A DNA stretch of 64,000 bases, taken from Arenibacter hampyeongensis. Lineage in GTDB: Bacteria; Bacteroidota; Bacteroidia; Flavobacteriales; Flavobacteriaceae. Positions 41,595 through 50,747 of this stretch are shown one piece after another. Each line of letters starts with the position of its first letter. Position 1 is the stretch's first letter. The translations under genes were made by a program, and so were the position numbers. The stretch is from positions 1 to 64,000 of the forward strand of contig NZ_PIOB01000005.1 of assembly GCF_002909255.1 (NCBI RefSeq), written 5' to 3'. Under the pieces are notes generated by a model. That model was not told the DNA's origin, made no database searches, and was given only the letters and a program-made list of their open reading frames with translations.

Positions 41595-44018
41595 CTAAAA
41601 CTTATACTTAAATCCGACTCTTACAATCTGTGTTTCAAAATAGTTTTCATATAATGCTGTAAAGCCATCACTTTTCACTTCTTGTCTCAGGCCAAAGGTG
41701 TTTAAGATGTCGGAAGCAGATAGTGTAAATTCTCCATGACCGTCCCAAACAATTTTCTTTAGGCCCGCATCGATCGAGGATCTTGATAGTTCTTTGCCTT
41801 GAGGGATATTTTTATCTGAATAGTAAAGTCCGGTAAACTGAAGAGCCCATTTTTTTGGCAAGTTAATTTCATTGTTAATTTTAAAATCCGCTGCATTATC
41901 GGATGATTTTTCAATAAAAAATGGTCTCACATAGGGAAATAATAAAGTGCCGGTATAGTTGTCTATGCTATTTACGTACCAATTAAAACTTGCGGATAAT
42001 TTCCAATTTTGGGTAATGTCCTGACTTACCAGGAGTTCTATACCCGTATTGGTGGCATTACCAGTGTTCTGATATATTTTGTTTACAATATCATAATTTG
42101 GATTGGAATCGTCTATGCTAAAAATACGCATATATTGATCCATGATCATTCTGTGGTAAATGGCCGAAAAAAGGGAGCCCTTTCCCCAGCTGTATTTATG
42201 GGCAAGTTCCATGGCATCCGTAAATTGAGGCCTTAGATAAGGGTTGCCCACTTTTAGGAGTTCCGGGTCGTCATATTTTGGGAAAATCCTGAGTTCCGGT
42301 TCGCCCGGCCGGTCTACCCGCCTATTGTAAAAAATGGAGAGTTTGTTGTAATCATTGACTTTATAGGTGAATCTAAGGCTGGGAAAAAGTTCGAAGTAGT
42401 TATAGGCGTCGTTATTCAGGTAGTAGCTGTTTGCGGGATCTATATTGTAAAAAACATCCGTGTGTTCGGCACGCAGCCCGGCTTCAATGTCAAATTTTTC
42501 CTGTTCCAACAAATAGTTGGTGTAAAGTGCATATAGATTTTCGCCCCAATCGGAATATGCCCCCATATTGGGATAAATAATACTATTGTTCCCGGGTGTT
42601 ATAGTATACTCCACGGGTAATCTTCTGATTCTGGCCTTGGTTCCCAATTCTATTTTTCCGTGTTTCAAAGCCCTGGAGTAATCTGCGGATAAGCTTGTTG
42701 TATGCTCAATGGCCAGGATATTGGTGGCATCCCTTCCTACCCTAACGGCCGAGCTATCGTTCAGGTAATAACTTTCATCTTCCAGGCCTTTTGTGTATTG
42801 TAAATAGGCACTAAGGGTATGTCCTATTTTGTAAAATTTATGTTTATAATTAACGGCAACATTGACATAACTTGTAATTTCTTCTTCCTGCCAATTGTAA
42901 TACCTTTCCCGGTTAGTGGTATTCAGATTTATAAATGCCACCTGTGATGTATCTATGTGCTTTTCACGATCGTACGTTCCGGAAAGGGTAATGGCATCAT
43001 TTTCTGTTAGTTCCCAATCCAGACCGCCATTAATAATTGCTCTGAACTGTTGGCGGTTTTCCGGTACTTGGGAAACGGTATTTCTGCCATCATCATAGTG
43101 TCGGGTTGTAAACTCGTTATTTGGCAGGGCCTCCTGCAAAATAAATTCCGATAGTACAAAATAATTCAATTTATTGGTCTTGTAATTGAAATTTAGGCTG
43201 GGAATAAGTTTTGGGTTAAGGGAGTAGGATCCAAGATCGGTTTTGGTATCCTCCTTCTTTTTGTCCAATGCCCCGATACCAAAGGAAAGTCCTACATCAC
43301 CGTTAAGCCCGGTTTTATTTTCTTTTTTATAAATAATATTAATGATTCCTGCAAATCCATTTGCGTCGTATTTGGCTGATGGATTATTGATTATTTCAAT
43401 TTTGTCTATGTTGGCAGCAGGGATATTGCCCAATCCTTTTTGATTCCCAAATCCGGTGAGACTGGATTGTTTACCGTCGATTAAAATAACCACCTTGTCA
43501 CTTCCCCGAAGTATTACTTTGCCTTCTTGATCAAAACTTACTCCGGGCATGGTTTTCATGGCATCAAGCACAGAACCACCAGTTTGGGCAATATTGTCGC
43601 TTAGATTAAAGGATTTTTTATTCAACTCAGAATTGGTAGTTGACTGTTTTCCGGTAACCTCTATTTCATTTAGCATTTCTGCGTCCGGGGATAATGCTAT
43701 TCGGCCCAGATCGAACACGGTGTTTAGACCTCCGGTGACTATTTTTTGCGTTGCCCCCGCATATCCCAAATAGGAGAAATAAATAGTATAGGTGTCTATT
43801 GGGATATTCTCAATAAAAAACCTTCCATCATCATCGGTAACGGCTCCTGTCACCAAAACATTGTCGGAAAAACGGTTTACCGATACGTTGGCAAATGGCA
43901 AAGTCACATTAGTCTCCAAATCTACTAATCGTCCAGTGATACCGATGGCTTTCTGTGCAGAAACGGCTGTAAGGCCAAGTAGTATAAATAGTATTAAAAG
44001 AGAGGTTTTCATTTTCAT
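41595..44018 (-). CDS. TonB-dependent-receptor-like outer membrane protein
   Basis: An 807-residue outer membrane protein. Signal peptide (about 1-21), carboxypeptidase-regulatory-like domain (about 24-105: GITGRLVDLETNVTLPFANVSV, DDDGRFFIENIPIDTYTIYFSYLGY), plug domain (about 130-235: LDAMKTMPGVSFDQEGKVILRGSDKVVILIDGK), and a beta-barrel of the outer-membrane-beta-barrel-3 type with many aromatic strand ends, closing with IVRVGFKYKF. It lacks an obvious SusC-type STN domain and has no SusD partner, so a polysaccharide role is not indicated. It has its own CTTTAR promoter just upstream, in the 72-bp gap after the histidine kinase gene, so it belongs to the regulon. Confidence 0.92.
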   Translation of the reverse strand: MKMKTSLLILFILLGLTAVSAQKAIGITGRLVDLETNVTLPFANVSVNRFSDNVLVTGAVTDDDGRFFIENIPIDTYTIYFSYLGYAGATQKIVTGGLNTVFDLGRIALSPDAEMLNEIEVTGKQSTTNSELNKKSFNLSDNIAQTGGSVLDAMKTMPGVSFDQEGKVILRGSDKVVILIDGKQSSLTGFGNQKGLGNIPAANIDKIEIINNPSAKYDANGFAGIINIIYKKENKTGLNGDVGLSFGIGALDKKKEDTKTDLGSYSLNPKLIPSLNFNYKTNKLNYFVLSEFILQEALPNNEFTTRHYDDGRNTVSQVPENRQQFRAIINGGLDWELTENDAITLSGTYDREKHIDTSQVAFINLNTTNRERYYNWQEEEITSYVNVAVNYKHKFYKIGHTLSAYLQYTKGLEDESYYLNDSSAVRVGRDATNILAIEHTTSLSADYSRALKHGKIELGTKARIRRLPVEYTITPGNNSIIYPNMGAYSDWGENLYALYTNYLLEQEKFDIEAGLRAEHTDVFYNIDPANSYYLNNDAYNYFELFPSLRFTYKVNDYNKLSIFYNRRVDRPGEPELRIFPKYDDPELLKVGNPYLRPQFTDAMELAHKYSWGKGSLFSAIYHRMIMDQYMRIFSIDDSNPNYDIVNKIYQNTGNATNTGIELLVSQDITQNWKLSASFNWYVNSIDNYTGTLLFPYVRPFFIEKSSDNAADFKINNEINLPKKWALQFTGLYYSDKNIPQGKELSRSSIDAGLKKIVWDGHGEFTLSASDILNTFGLRQEVKSDGFTALYENYFETQIVRVGFKYKF

Positions 44019-44036
44019 TCTAAATTCAAAATTGAG

Positions 44037-44071
44037 GAAAAGTAACAGAGTAATCTAAAGAGAATTTAAAG
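44037..44071 (-). promoter_or_regulatory. CTTTAR operator/promoter of the outer membrane protein gene
   Basis: CTTTAAA-N4-CTTTAGA on the minus strand, 11 bp apart, then N9 and -7 box TACTTTTC, 18 bp before the start codon. Confidence 0.65.
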
Positions 44072-44090
44072 CTTATCTCTTAGGGCATTT

Positions 44091-45368
44091 TTATTCATTG
44101 GAGGCCGGGGCTGTAACAAAATCTATTGAAAAACAATGATGGTCGTTTACATGCTTATAGGAAACGTGGTAACCGTATAGGTCACATATCTTTTTTACAA
44201 TGGCGAGACCCAGTCCAGTCGATTTTATTTCCTTGGTTTCTCTATAAAATCGCGTAAAGAGATGTTGTGGATTGGCAATTGGCTTAAGGCCAAAATTGGA
44301 CACAGTAATGGCCATTTCATTCGCCACTATGGTTATTGGCTCACTATTGGTGTTATATTTTATAGCATTGGAAATAATGTTTGTGCACAATATTTCTGCC
44401 AAATACGGATCCATGCTGACCACAATGTTGTTGGTTTTTTGAAGTGATAGGGCAATTGAGGATATCTCACTAAAATTCGCAATTATTTGGTCTATTATGG
44501 CAGTAATGTCAATATTTTCTTTGTGCGTAAATTGTTGGTTCTCCAGCTTGGTCAACAGGGTCAAACGTTTGTTTAATTGCGTCAGGCGCTGTATGTCCTT
44601 TTGTATAGATGTCAATTGGTTAAATTGTACCTCGGTTACCGTTTGATCGTTAATTATATTTTCAATTTTGGCCTGTATTATGGCCAGCGGGGTCTGAAGT
44701 TCGTGGGAAACATCCTCTGTATATTGTTTCAAGTTTTCGTAATCGTCCTTCACTTTAACTGTCAATAGGGTAATCTCTTTATTCAATTCGGAAAATTCAA
44801 GAATTTCACTGTCCAGAAACTGTATTGGTTTTTTGGACAACAAGGAAAATGTTTTCATCTGTTCCAAATTGTGGAAAAACGGATACCATAGCTTCTTGTT
44901 GTAGGATTTATTTAGATAAAATTGGAAAATAAAAACTAGGAAGATTATAACTATGTAAGAAAGGATAATGGCCCATAAAATTTGGTTGGACTCTACAACA
45001 AGAACACGCACCGATATCTTGTAAAATTTGCTGTTAATATTCTTGTAGGTGGATAATTCCCTAAACAATTCCATTTCATTTTGGGAGGGGTCGTATATGA
45101 CCGTGTCTTTGGTAAATGTTGCTTGTGGGTGGTCTACCTCAACAACCTCAATTATAGGTGCCAAGGAACTGGGATGTTTTCCCGCCATAAGCGCGCTTTC
45201 TATTCTCGCTTCTGCTGAAAACAGTTCCTCTTCCACTTCCTGCTTAAGAAGCCAACTTACGTAAAAGTAGAGCGCAAAGGTACTAATGACCATTAATAGC
45301 AAGCTTGCCCAAAAAAATGTTTTGGAAGCCTGCTTTAACAACGGTATTTTAATATTCTTCTTGATCAA
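44091..45368 (-). CDS. Sensor histidine kinase
   Basis: A 425-residue membrane kinase. TM1 at about 17-39, a small periplasmic sensor of about 90 residues, TM2 at about 131-151, then HisKA with the phospho-accepting His222 (EDVSHELQTPLAIIQAKIENI), and HATPase_c with N-box ISNAIKYNTNSEP and G-box STGLGLAIVKKICDLYGY. It forms an operon with the response regulator gene, with a 3-bp gap, and should phosphorylate it. The periplasmic sensor, rich in acidic residues (EVDHP, SQNEMELFRE), has no recognised domain. The neighbouring genes suggest it senses envelope or antimicrobial-peptide stress, as PhoQ or PmrB do. Confidence 0.95.
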   Translation of the reverse strand: MIKKNIKIPLLKQASKTFFWASLLLMVISTFALYFYVSWLLKQEVEEELFSAEARIESALMAGKHPSSLAPIIEVVEVDHPQATFTKDTVIYDPSQNEMELFRELSTYKNINSKFYKISVRVLVVESNQILWAIILSYIVIIFLVFIFQFYLNKSYNKKLWYPFFHNLEQMKTFSLLSKKPIQFLDSEILEFSELNKEITLLTVKVKDDYENLKQYTEDVSHELQTPLAIIQAKIENIINDQTVTEVQFNQLTSIQKDIQRLTQLNKRLTLLTKLENQQFTHKENIDITAIIDQIIANFSEISSIALSLQKTNNIVVSMDPYLAEILCTNIISNAIKYNTNSEPITIVANEMAITVSNFGLKPIANPQHLFTRFYRETKEIKSTGLGLAIVKKICDLYGYHVSYKHVNDHHCFSIDFVTAPASNE

Positions 45369-45371
45369 GTT

Positions 45372-46049
45372 TTATTCTTCTGTAAATTTATAACCACTTC
45401 CGTATGCGGTCTTGATGTATTTTGCACCTTCGAACGTTAACTTTTTTCTGAGGTTGTTGATGTGGACATAGATAAAGTCAAAATTATCGGCCAAATCGCT
45501 GTTGTCGCCCCATAGATGTTCTGCAATAATTTCTTTGGACAACACCCTATTTTTATTGGTAACGAAGAAAAGTAACAGATCGTATTCCTTTCGGGTGAGG
45601 GTCATTGGTTTGTCTGCTATGTAGGCCGATTTAGCCCTGGTATCTATTCGTATTTCATTAAATGTAATACTTTCGTCGCCCCCAAATTTACCTCTTCTCA
45701 GTACAGCTTTTATCCTCGAATTAAGCTCTGCCAAATGAAAGGGCTTGGTTATATAATCATCTGCCCCCAAATCCAGACCTTCAAGTTTGTCGCTCAAAGA
45801 ATTATTGGCGGAAATAATTATTATACCAGCTTTTTTCTTTTCTTTTTTCAGTTGTTTTAGGACATCCAAACCACTTCCCGTAATCAAATTGATGTCCAGA
45901 ATAATTACATCGTAATCATATAGCGATACTTTGTATATGGCTTCCTCATAGTTGGACGCACACTCACAAACGTTCCCATCCTTTTCCAAATAGGTAACCA
46001 TGGATTGTTGTAAAGAAAGTTCGTCCTCTGCAATTAAAAGTTTCATCAA
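45372..46049 (-). CDS. OmpR-family response regulator
   Basis: A 225-residue regulator. Receiver domain (about 1-120) with phospho-acceptor Asp52 (VIILDINLITGSG) and the conserved Lys in TKPFHLAEL; winged-helix DNA-binding domain (about 130-222: LTRKEYDLLLFFVTNKNRVLSKEIIAEHLWG, FIYVHINNLRKKLTF and TAYGSGYKF). It precedes the kinase gene by 3 bp. A CTTTAAA-N4-CCTTAGA-N9-TAACTTTG site lies just upstream of its start, implying autoregulation. The same site stands before three or four other cluster genes, the basis for calling it their regulator; the DNA binding itself is not shown. Confidence 0.95.
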   Translation of the reverse strand: MMKLLIAEDELSLQQSMVTYLEKDGNVCECASNYEEAIYKVSLYDYDVIILDINLITGSGLDVLKQLKKEKKKAGIIIISANNSLSDKLEGLDLGADDYITKPFHLAELNSRIKAVLRRGKFGGDESITFNEIRIDTRAKSAYIADKPMTLTRKEYDLLLFFVTNKNRVLSKEIIAEHLWGDNSDLADNFDFIYVHINNLRKKLTFEGAKYIKTAYGSGYKFTEE

Positions 46050-46062
46050 TATAAATTATATA

Positions 46063-46097
46063 CAAAGTTACATCTTAAATCTAAGGTGAATTTAAAG
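46063..46097 (-). promoter_or_regulatory. CTTTAR operator/promoter of the two-component operon
   Basis: CTTTAAA-N4-CCTTAGA on the minus strand, 11 bp apart, then N9 and an exact -7 box TAACTTTG, 13 bp before the response regulator's start codon. Confidence 0.7.
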
Positions 46098-46154
46098 TTT
46101 TGGATTCTGATAATTCTTTATATTGCCATTAACACACACTTTATACATTCTGCG

Positions 46155-46162
46155 TATCTTTG
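46155..46162 (+). promoter_or_regulatory. -7 promoter box of the TPR gene
   Basis: TATCTTTG, an exact Bacteroidetes -7 match, lies 14 bp before the in-frame TTG at 46177 and inside the longer ATG-initiated frame (46123). It argues for the TTG start. Confidence 0.45.
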
Positions 46163-46176
46163 AAAAAAAAGACCTC

Positions 46177-47961
46177 TTGCGACTACCTTTTTATATTCTT
46201 TTACTAATCTGTTCCCAATCTTTGTTTTCGCAGGAAGACTTCTTGGCAAAACAGTATTTTGAAGATGGCGCCTATGATAAGGCGGTAGTGTTCTATGAGA
46301 AGTTGGTCGCCAAAAATCCAATGCGGACCGATTATGGGGAAGGTTTAATTGCGTGCTATCAGCAATTGGAACAATATGATAAGGCAGAAGAATTCTTGTT
46401 GAAGGCCGTGGACGGACAAAATATTTATCCCACTATGCTCATTGAGTTGGGCTACAATTACACCTTACAGGATATGCCGGAAAAGGCTACGGAGTATTAC
46501 AACGCAGCGCTCCAAAAAATAAACGAAAATCCAAATTTTGGATATGGCCTTGGATATAGATTTCAAAAATACGCTTTGTTGGACTATGCCATAAAGGCGT
46601 ATTCCCTCGCCATGGAGTTAAACCCACAATTGGATTATAATTTTCAAAAGGCAAGAATCTATGGGGAGCAGGGCAACATAGAGGAAATGTACGATTCCTA
46701 CCTAAAATTAATTAGTGAAGGCAAAGCTTCCCAGGCCAATGTTCTTCGAAATGTTAACGATTTTATTAGTTCCGATGCCGATAATCCCAATAACATAAAA
46801 TTCAAAAAAGTAGTACTTCAGAATGCCCAAAAAAACCCGGATATTCTGTGGAACGAATTGTTGAGTTGGCTTTTTGTTCAGCAAAAACAATATAAAAGTG
46901 CCTTTAGTCAAGAAAAGGCCATTTACAAAAGAGGGGGAGAAAATTCTTTACAACGACTACAGGGCTTGGGAAAAATGGCATTGGAAGAGCAGGAACTGGA
47001 AACTGCAAAGGAAATATTTGAATATATTTCCCAAAATAGTGCCGATGCCGTGATGGCCTTGGATGCCCAACTAAGCCTAATTGAAATAGATTTACTGGAT
47101 AGTGATGATAAAGTACTGGAAAGGGTCCAAGGAAAATTTGATGCCTTACTGGAGGTTCACGGTTATGAAATGGAAACCTTGCAGCTACAAATTGCCTATG
47201 CCAAATTTTTGACGTTTAATAAAAATACCGCGGAACCGGCCATTGAAATCCTCGGTCAGAGTTTGGAGCTGCCTTTGAATAATTATGGCAAATCCTATAT
47301 TAAAAGCACCTTGGGCGATATTTTGGTATATGATCAAAAATTTAATCAGGCTTTGATCTATTTTTCCCAAATACAGAAAGACCTTAAAAATGATGTATTG
47401 GGTCAGGAGGCCCGTTTTAAGGTGGCCCAAACCAGTTTTTATAAAGGGGATTTCGATTGGGCGCTGACCCAATTAAAGGTCCTTAGAGGCTCAACCTCCC
47501 AATTAATCGCCAATGATGCCATGCAATTGAGCTTGTTGATTTCCGATAACTCCTTGGAAGATTCTACCCAAACAGCTTTAAAAAAATATGCACGTGCCGA
47601 CTTTTTGGCGTATCAAAATAAAAAGAAGGATGCCGTTGTGCTATTGGAGGATATCCTACAAAATCATAAAGGGGAGAAAATTGAGGATGAGGCCCTTATG
47701 AAACAGGCACAAATTTTAACCGAATTAAAGGATTATGAAAAGGCAGAATTTAACTATCTTAAAATAGTGGAATTTTATGCCAGCGATATTTTGGCGGATG
47801 ATGCCAATTTTGCCTTGGCGGAATTGTACCGCATTATCTTAAACCAACCTGAAAAGGCAAAGGTACATTATGAGAAAATCATCTATAATTATCAGGATAG
47901 TTACTATTTTCCACAGGCCAGAAAGAATTTCAGGATGCTTAGGGGAGACAGTATAAATTAA
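46177..47961 (+). CDS. Exported TPR-repeat protein
   Basis: A 594-residue protein made of tetratricopeptide repeats. A longer frame opens with ATG at 46123, but the exact promoter box TATCTTTG at 46155 would lie within it, and the in-frame TTG at 46177 starts directly with a signal peptide (RLPFYILLLICSQSLFSQ), so the TTG start is chosen. TPR units are visible throughout, for example QYFEDGAYDKAVVFYEKLVAKNP, DKAEEFLLKAVDGQN and EKATEYYNAALQKINENPN. These are protein-protein interaction scaffolds in the periplasm or envelope. It leads the conserved flavobacterial run TPR-DUF4286-rsmA-mgtE. Confidence 0.87.
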   Translation: MRLPFYILLLICSQSLFSQEDFLAKQYFEDGAYDKAVVFYEKLVAKNPMRTDYGEGLIACYQQLEQYDKAEEFLLKAVDGQNIYPTMLIELGYNYTLQDMPEKATEYYNAALQKINENPNFGYGLGYRFQKYALLDYAIKAYSLAMELNPQLDYNFQKARIYGEQGNIEEMYDSYLKLISEGKASQANVLRNVNDFISSDADNPNNIKFKKVVLQNAQKNPDILWNELLSWLFVQQKQYKSAFSQEKAIYKRGGENSLQRLQGLGKMALEEQELETAKEIFEYISQNSADAVMALDAQLSLIEIDLLDSDDKVLERVQGKFDALLEVHGYEMETLQLQIAYAKFLTFNKNTAEPAIEILGQSLELPLNNYGKSYIKSTLGDILVYDQKFNQALIYFSQIQKDLKNDVLGQEARFKVAQTSFYKGDFDWALTQLKVLRGSTSQLIANDAMQLSLLISDNSLEDSTQTALKKYARADFLAYQNKKKDAVVLLEDILQNHKGEKIEDEALMKQAQILTELKDYEKAEFNYLKIVEFYASDILADDANFALAELYRIILNQPEKAKVHYEKIIYNYQDSYYFPQARKNFRMLRGDSIN

Positions 47962-48030
47962 TTGTCCAAAAATCCTGGCCAATCTTTAAAATAATATAAG
48001 TATTCCCTTTCGGGAAAGTAAAGAAATATC

Positions 48031-48342
48031 ATGTATATATACAATGTTACAATGAATATTGAGGAATCGATCCAGACGGAGTGGTTGTCCTGGATGAAGG
48101 AGGTTCATATCCCAGAGATGTTGGACACCGGAAAATTTTCCAAAGCGTTGATGACCAAAGTGCTGGTGGAGGAGGAGATGGGTGGCATTACCTATTCCAT
48201 TCAATATACAACCGATTCAAAAGAAACGCTTCAAAAATATTACGACGAGGATGCAGAAAGACTGCGTAAAAAGGCGATGGAACTCTTTTCCGGTAAGTTT
48301 GTTGCTTTTCGGACAGAGCTGGCCATCATTAGCGAACACTAA
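48031..48342 (+). CDS. DUF4286-family protein
   Basis: A 103-residue protein beginning [30 protein letters not shown] and containing the conserved [33 protein letters not shown]. This matches DUF4286, a small Bacteroidetes family of unknown function, consistently found directly upstream of rsmA. It has no signal peptide or membrane segment, so it should be cytoplasmic. The gap to rsmA is 25 bp, and co-transcription is likely. The function is unknown; a link to ribosome biogenesis is a guess from gene order. Confidence 0.88.
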   Translation: MYIYNVTMNIEESIQTEWLSWMKEVHIPEMLDTGKFSKALMTKVLVEEEMGGITYSIQYTTDSKETLQKYYDEDAERLRKKAMELFSGKFVAFRTELAIISEH

Positions 48343-48367
48343 TTGTATTACATTATTACGCAGCGCC

Positions 48368-49240
48368 ATGAGCAAAAAAGGGAAAAAGACATTTCATTCC
48401 AAAAAAGAGAAGTTCAATAGACCTTGGAAGGAAGAAAGCCCCGTTAAGGCAAAAAAACATTTAGGCCAGCATTTTTTAAAAGATGAGTCTGTTGCCCAAC
48501 AAATAGGGGACACGCTAACCTTGGACGGATACCGCAATGTCATAGAAATTGGGCCTGGTACCGGGGTGCTTACCAAATATTTGTTGGAAAAAGATATAGA
48601 TTTGGTGGCCATGGATCTAGATGCGGATTCCATAATTTACCTAAACCACAGTTTCCCTTTGGAACACAATAAGGTAATGCAGCGCAAAGGAGAGTTTAAG
48701 GTTTTGGAGGCCGATTTTTTAAAGTACGATCTTTGGACCCTTTTTGGGGAAGAGCAGTTTGCCATAACCGGTAATTTTCCTTACAATATTTCCACGCAGA
48801 TTGTTTTTAAGATGTTGGAATTTAAAGACCAGATTCCGGAGTTTACTGGGATGTTTCAAAAAGAGGTTGCGGAAAGGATCTGTGAAAAGGAAGGGAGTAA
48901 GGCTTATGGCATCCTTTCAGTATTGGTACAGGCCTATTACGATGCAGAATATTTGTTTACAGTATCCCCACAGGTTTTCGATCCTCCGCCAAAAGTACAG
49001 TCGGGAGTATTAAGGCTCATAAGAAAGTCCAACTTCCATTTGGAAGTGGATGAGAGACTTTTCAAGCAGGTGGTGAAAGCCGCATTTAACCAACGTAGGA
49101 AGACGATTCGCAACAGTTTAAAAACCTTTAATCTTTCCGATGTTCTCAAAGAAGATGCTATATTTGGCCTTCGTCCGGAACAATTGAGCGTTGAGGACTT
49201 TATTTCGTTGACACAGAAGATAGCAAATGATACCATTTAA
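48368..49240 (+). CDS. rsmA: 16S rRNA (adenine-N6,N6)-dimethyltransferase
   Basis: A 290-residue methyltransferase that dimethylates A1518 and A1519 of 16S rRNA (KsgA). The start at 48368 ([15 protein letters not shown]) is chosen: an in-frame ATG much further upstream (48182) would overlap the DUF4286 gene and add 62 unrelated residues. Motifs: [21 protein letters not shown]-binding [15 protein letters not shown], the catalytic [18 protein letters not shown], and [16 protein letters not shown], then [15 protein letters not shown]. The lysine-rich N-terminal extension occurs in Bacteroidetes KsgA. It overlaps mgtE by 14 bp. Confidence 0.97.
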   Translation: MSKKGKKTFHSKKEKFNRPWKEESPVKAKKHLGQHFLKDESVAQQIGDTLTLDGYRNVIEIGPGTGVLTKYLLEKDIDLVAMDLDADSIIYLNHSFPLEHNKVMQRKGEFKVLEADFLKYDLWTLFGEEQFAITGNFPYNISTQIVFKMLEFKDQIPEFTGMFQKEVAERICEKEGSKAYGILSVLVQAYYDAEYLFTVSPQVFDPPPKVQSGVLRLIRKSNFHLEVDERLFKQVVKAAFNQRRKTIRNSLKTFNLSDVLKEDAIFGLRPEQLSVEDFISLTQKIANDTI

Positions 49241-50579
49241 ACTCACAGAGGAATATTTAGCTGAAATAGAGCAGCTAATAGACAGCAAGCAGAACTTGCA
49301 ATTGTCTGCGCTTTTGGATGAGGTGCATTATGCGGATGTGGCGGAGATCATCAACGAATTGGACGAGGACCATGCTACCTATCTAATTAAACTTCTCGAT
49401 AGCGAAAAAACATCGGAAACCCTTACGGAGTTGGATGTTGATGTTCGGGAGGCCATCCTTGCCAACCTTTCGGCTAAGGAAATTGCGGGAGAATTGGATG
49501 AGTTGGATACCGATGATGCCGCAGATATCATTGGGGAGTTGCCCAAGGGAATGGTCCAAGAAGTAATTTCCGAATTGGAGGACAGGGAGCATGCCAAGGA
49601 CATTGTAGACCTTTTGCGCTATGACGAAAATTCCGCTGGTGGACTTATGGCCAAGGAGTTGGTCAAAGTCAATGAGAACTGGAACGTGCTTACCTGCGTA
49701 AAGGAAATGCGGGCACAGGCAGAAAACGTAACCAGGGTGCATTCCATTTACGTGGTAGATGATGAAGGTAAACTTAAAGGTCGACTTTCTTTAAAGGATT
49801 TGTTGACTACCTCTACAAAGACCCATATAAGTGAAGTGTATATTCCCAAGGTAGATGCCGTTAATGTAAATGAAAAGCCCGAGGAAGTCGCCAGAATTAT
49901 GTCCAAATACGATTTGGAAGCCATTCCTGTGATCGATGAAATTGGTAGGTTGGTAGGCCGTATTACTATAGATGATATTGTAGATGTTATAAGGGAAGAG
50001 GCAGAAAAGGATTATCAATTGGCAGCCGGTATTTCCCAAGATGTGGAAGCGGATGACAGTATTTGGGACCTGACCCGCGCCAGATTACCATGGTTGTTTC
50101 TTGGCCTTTTGGGAGGTGTAGGGGCAGCAGCCATAATGGGAGGTTTCGAGACCCTGATGAGCGATTACGGCGTGCTTTTCTTCTTTACACCTCTTATAGC
50201 GGCCATGGCCGGTAATGTTGGGGTACAATCCAGCGCCATTATGGTTCAGGGTCTGGCCAATGACGATTTAAAGGGGAGTATTGCCGGTAGACTTTTAAAA
50301 GAAATGTTGTTGGCACTGCTTAACGGAGCTGTGTTGGCGACGATATTATTGTTTTTTACCTGGATCTGGAAAGGCAGTTTTCTTACCTCCCTGGCCATTT
50401 CCATTTCTTTGATAACGGTAACCGTAGTAGCTGGGATCATTGGGACTTTTATACCAATTTTTTTGCACAAAAGGGGCATAGATCCCGCCATTGCTACTGG
50501 ACCATTTATTACAACCAGTAATGATATATTCGGAATTTTGATATATTTTTCCATCGCCAAGGTAATATTGGGTATTTAG
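49227..50579 (+). CDS. mgtE: Magnesium transporter MgtE
   Basis: A 450-residue Mg2+ channel/transporter. N-terminal MgtE_N superhelix (about 1-125), a pair of CBS domains (about 135-255: [24 protein letters not shown] and [23 protein letters not shown]), the plug helix, and the membrane domain (about 275-450) with five helices and the [23 protein letters not shown] pore-associated segment. The N- and CBS domains gate the pore by cytosolic Mg2+. The start overlaps rsmA by 14 bp. Three small hairpins follow the stop codon. Confidence 0.97.
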   Translation: MIPFKLTEEYLAEIEQLIDSKQNLQLSALLDEVHYADVAEIINELDEDHATYLIKLLDSEKTSETLTELDVDVREAILANLSAKEIAGELDELDTDDAADIIGELPKGMVQEVISELEDREHAKDIVDLLRYDENSAGGLMAKELVKVNENWNVLTCVKEMRAQAENVTRVHSIYVVDDEGKLKGRLSLKDLLTTSTKTHISEVYIPKVDAVNVNEKPEEVARIMSKYDLEAIPVIDEIGRLVGRITIDDIVDVIREEAEKDYQLAAGISQDVEADDSIWDLTRARLPWLFLGLLGGVGAAAIMGGFETLMSDYGVLFFFTPLIAAMAGNVGVQSSAIMVQGLANDDLKGSIAGRLLKEMLLALLNGAVLATILLFFTWIWKGSFLTSLAISISLITVTVVAGIIGTFIPIFLHKRGIDPAIATGPFITTSNDIFGILIYFSIAKVILGI

Positions 50580-50585
50580 GGCACT

Positions 50586-50629
50586 CCACCTTCTTCGGCG
50601 GTGGCGGGCTTTCCGCGCTACAGGGTAGC
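50586..50629. terminator. Three tandem hairpins after mgtE
   Basis: CCACC-N9-GGTGG (50586-50604), GCGG-N5-CCGC (50604-50616) and GCTAC-N3-GTAGC (50617-50629), 7 bp after the mgtE stop, in a GC-rich patch. There is no strong T-run, so it could be a REP-like unit or structured 3' end rather than a standard intrinsic terminator. Confidence 0.45.
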
Positions 50630-50747
50630 CAGCTGCAATCCCTAGTGCAAATAAGTTTTTAAAATAATATTTAAGCCTGAAAATAGTCTTGGTTCTTGTT
50701 TCCAATAGCCGTACGGTCTTGTATCTTTACAGTATAATATTTAGTTT

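Noticed and set aside
48182-48367. Longer N-terminal extension of the rsmA frame
   Set aside because: It overlaps DUF4286 in another frame, and the residues before MSKKGKK are not KsgA-like.
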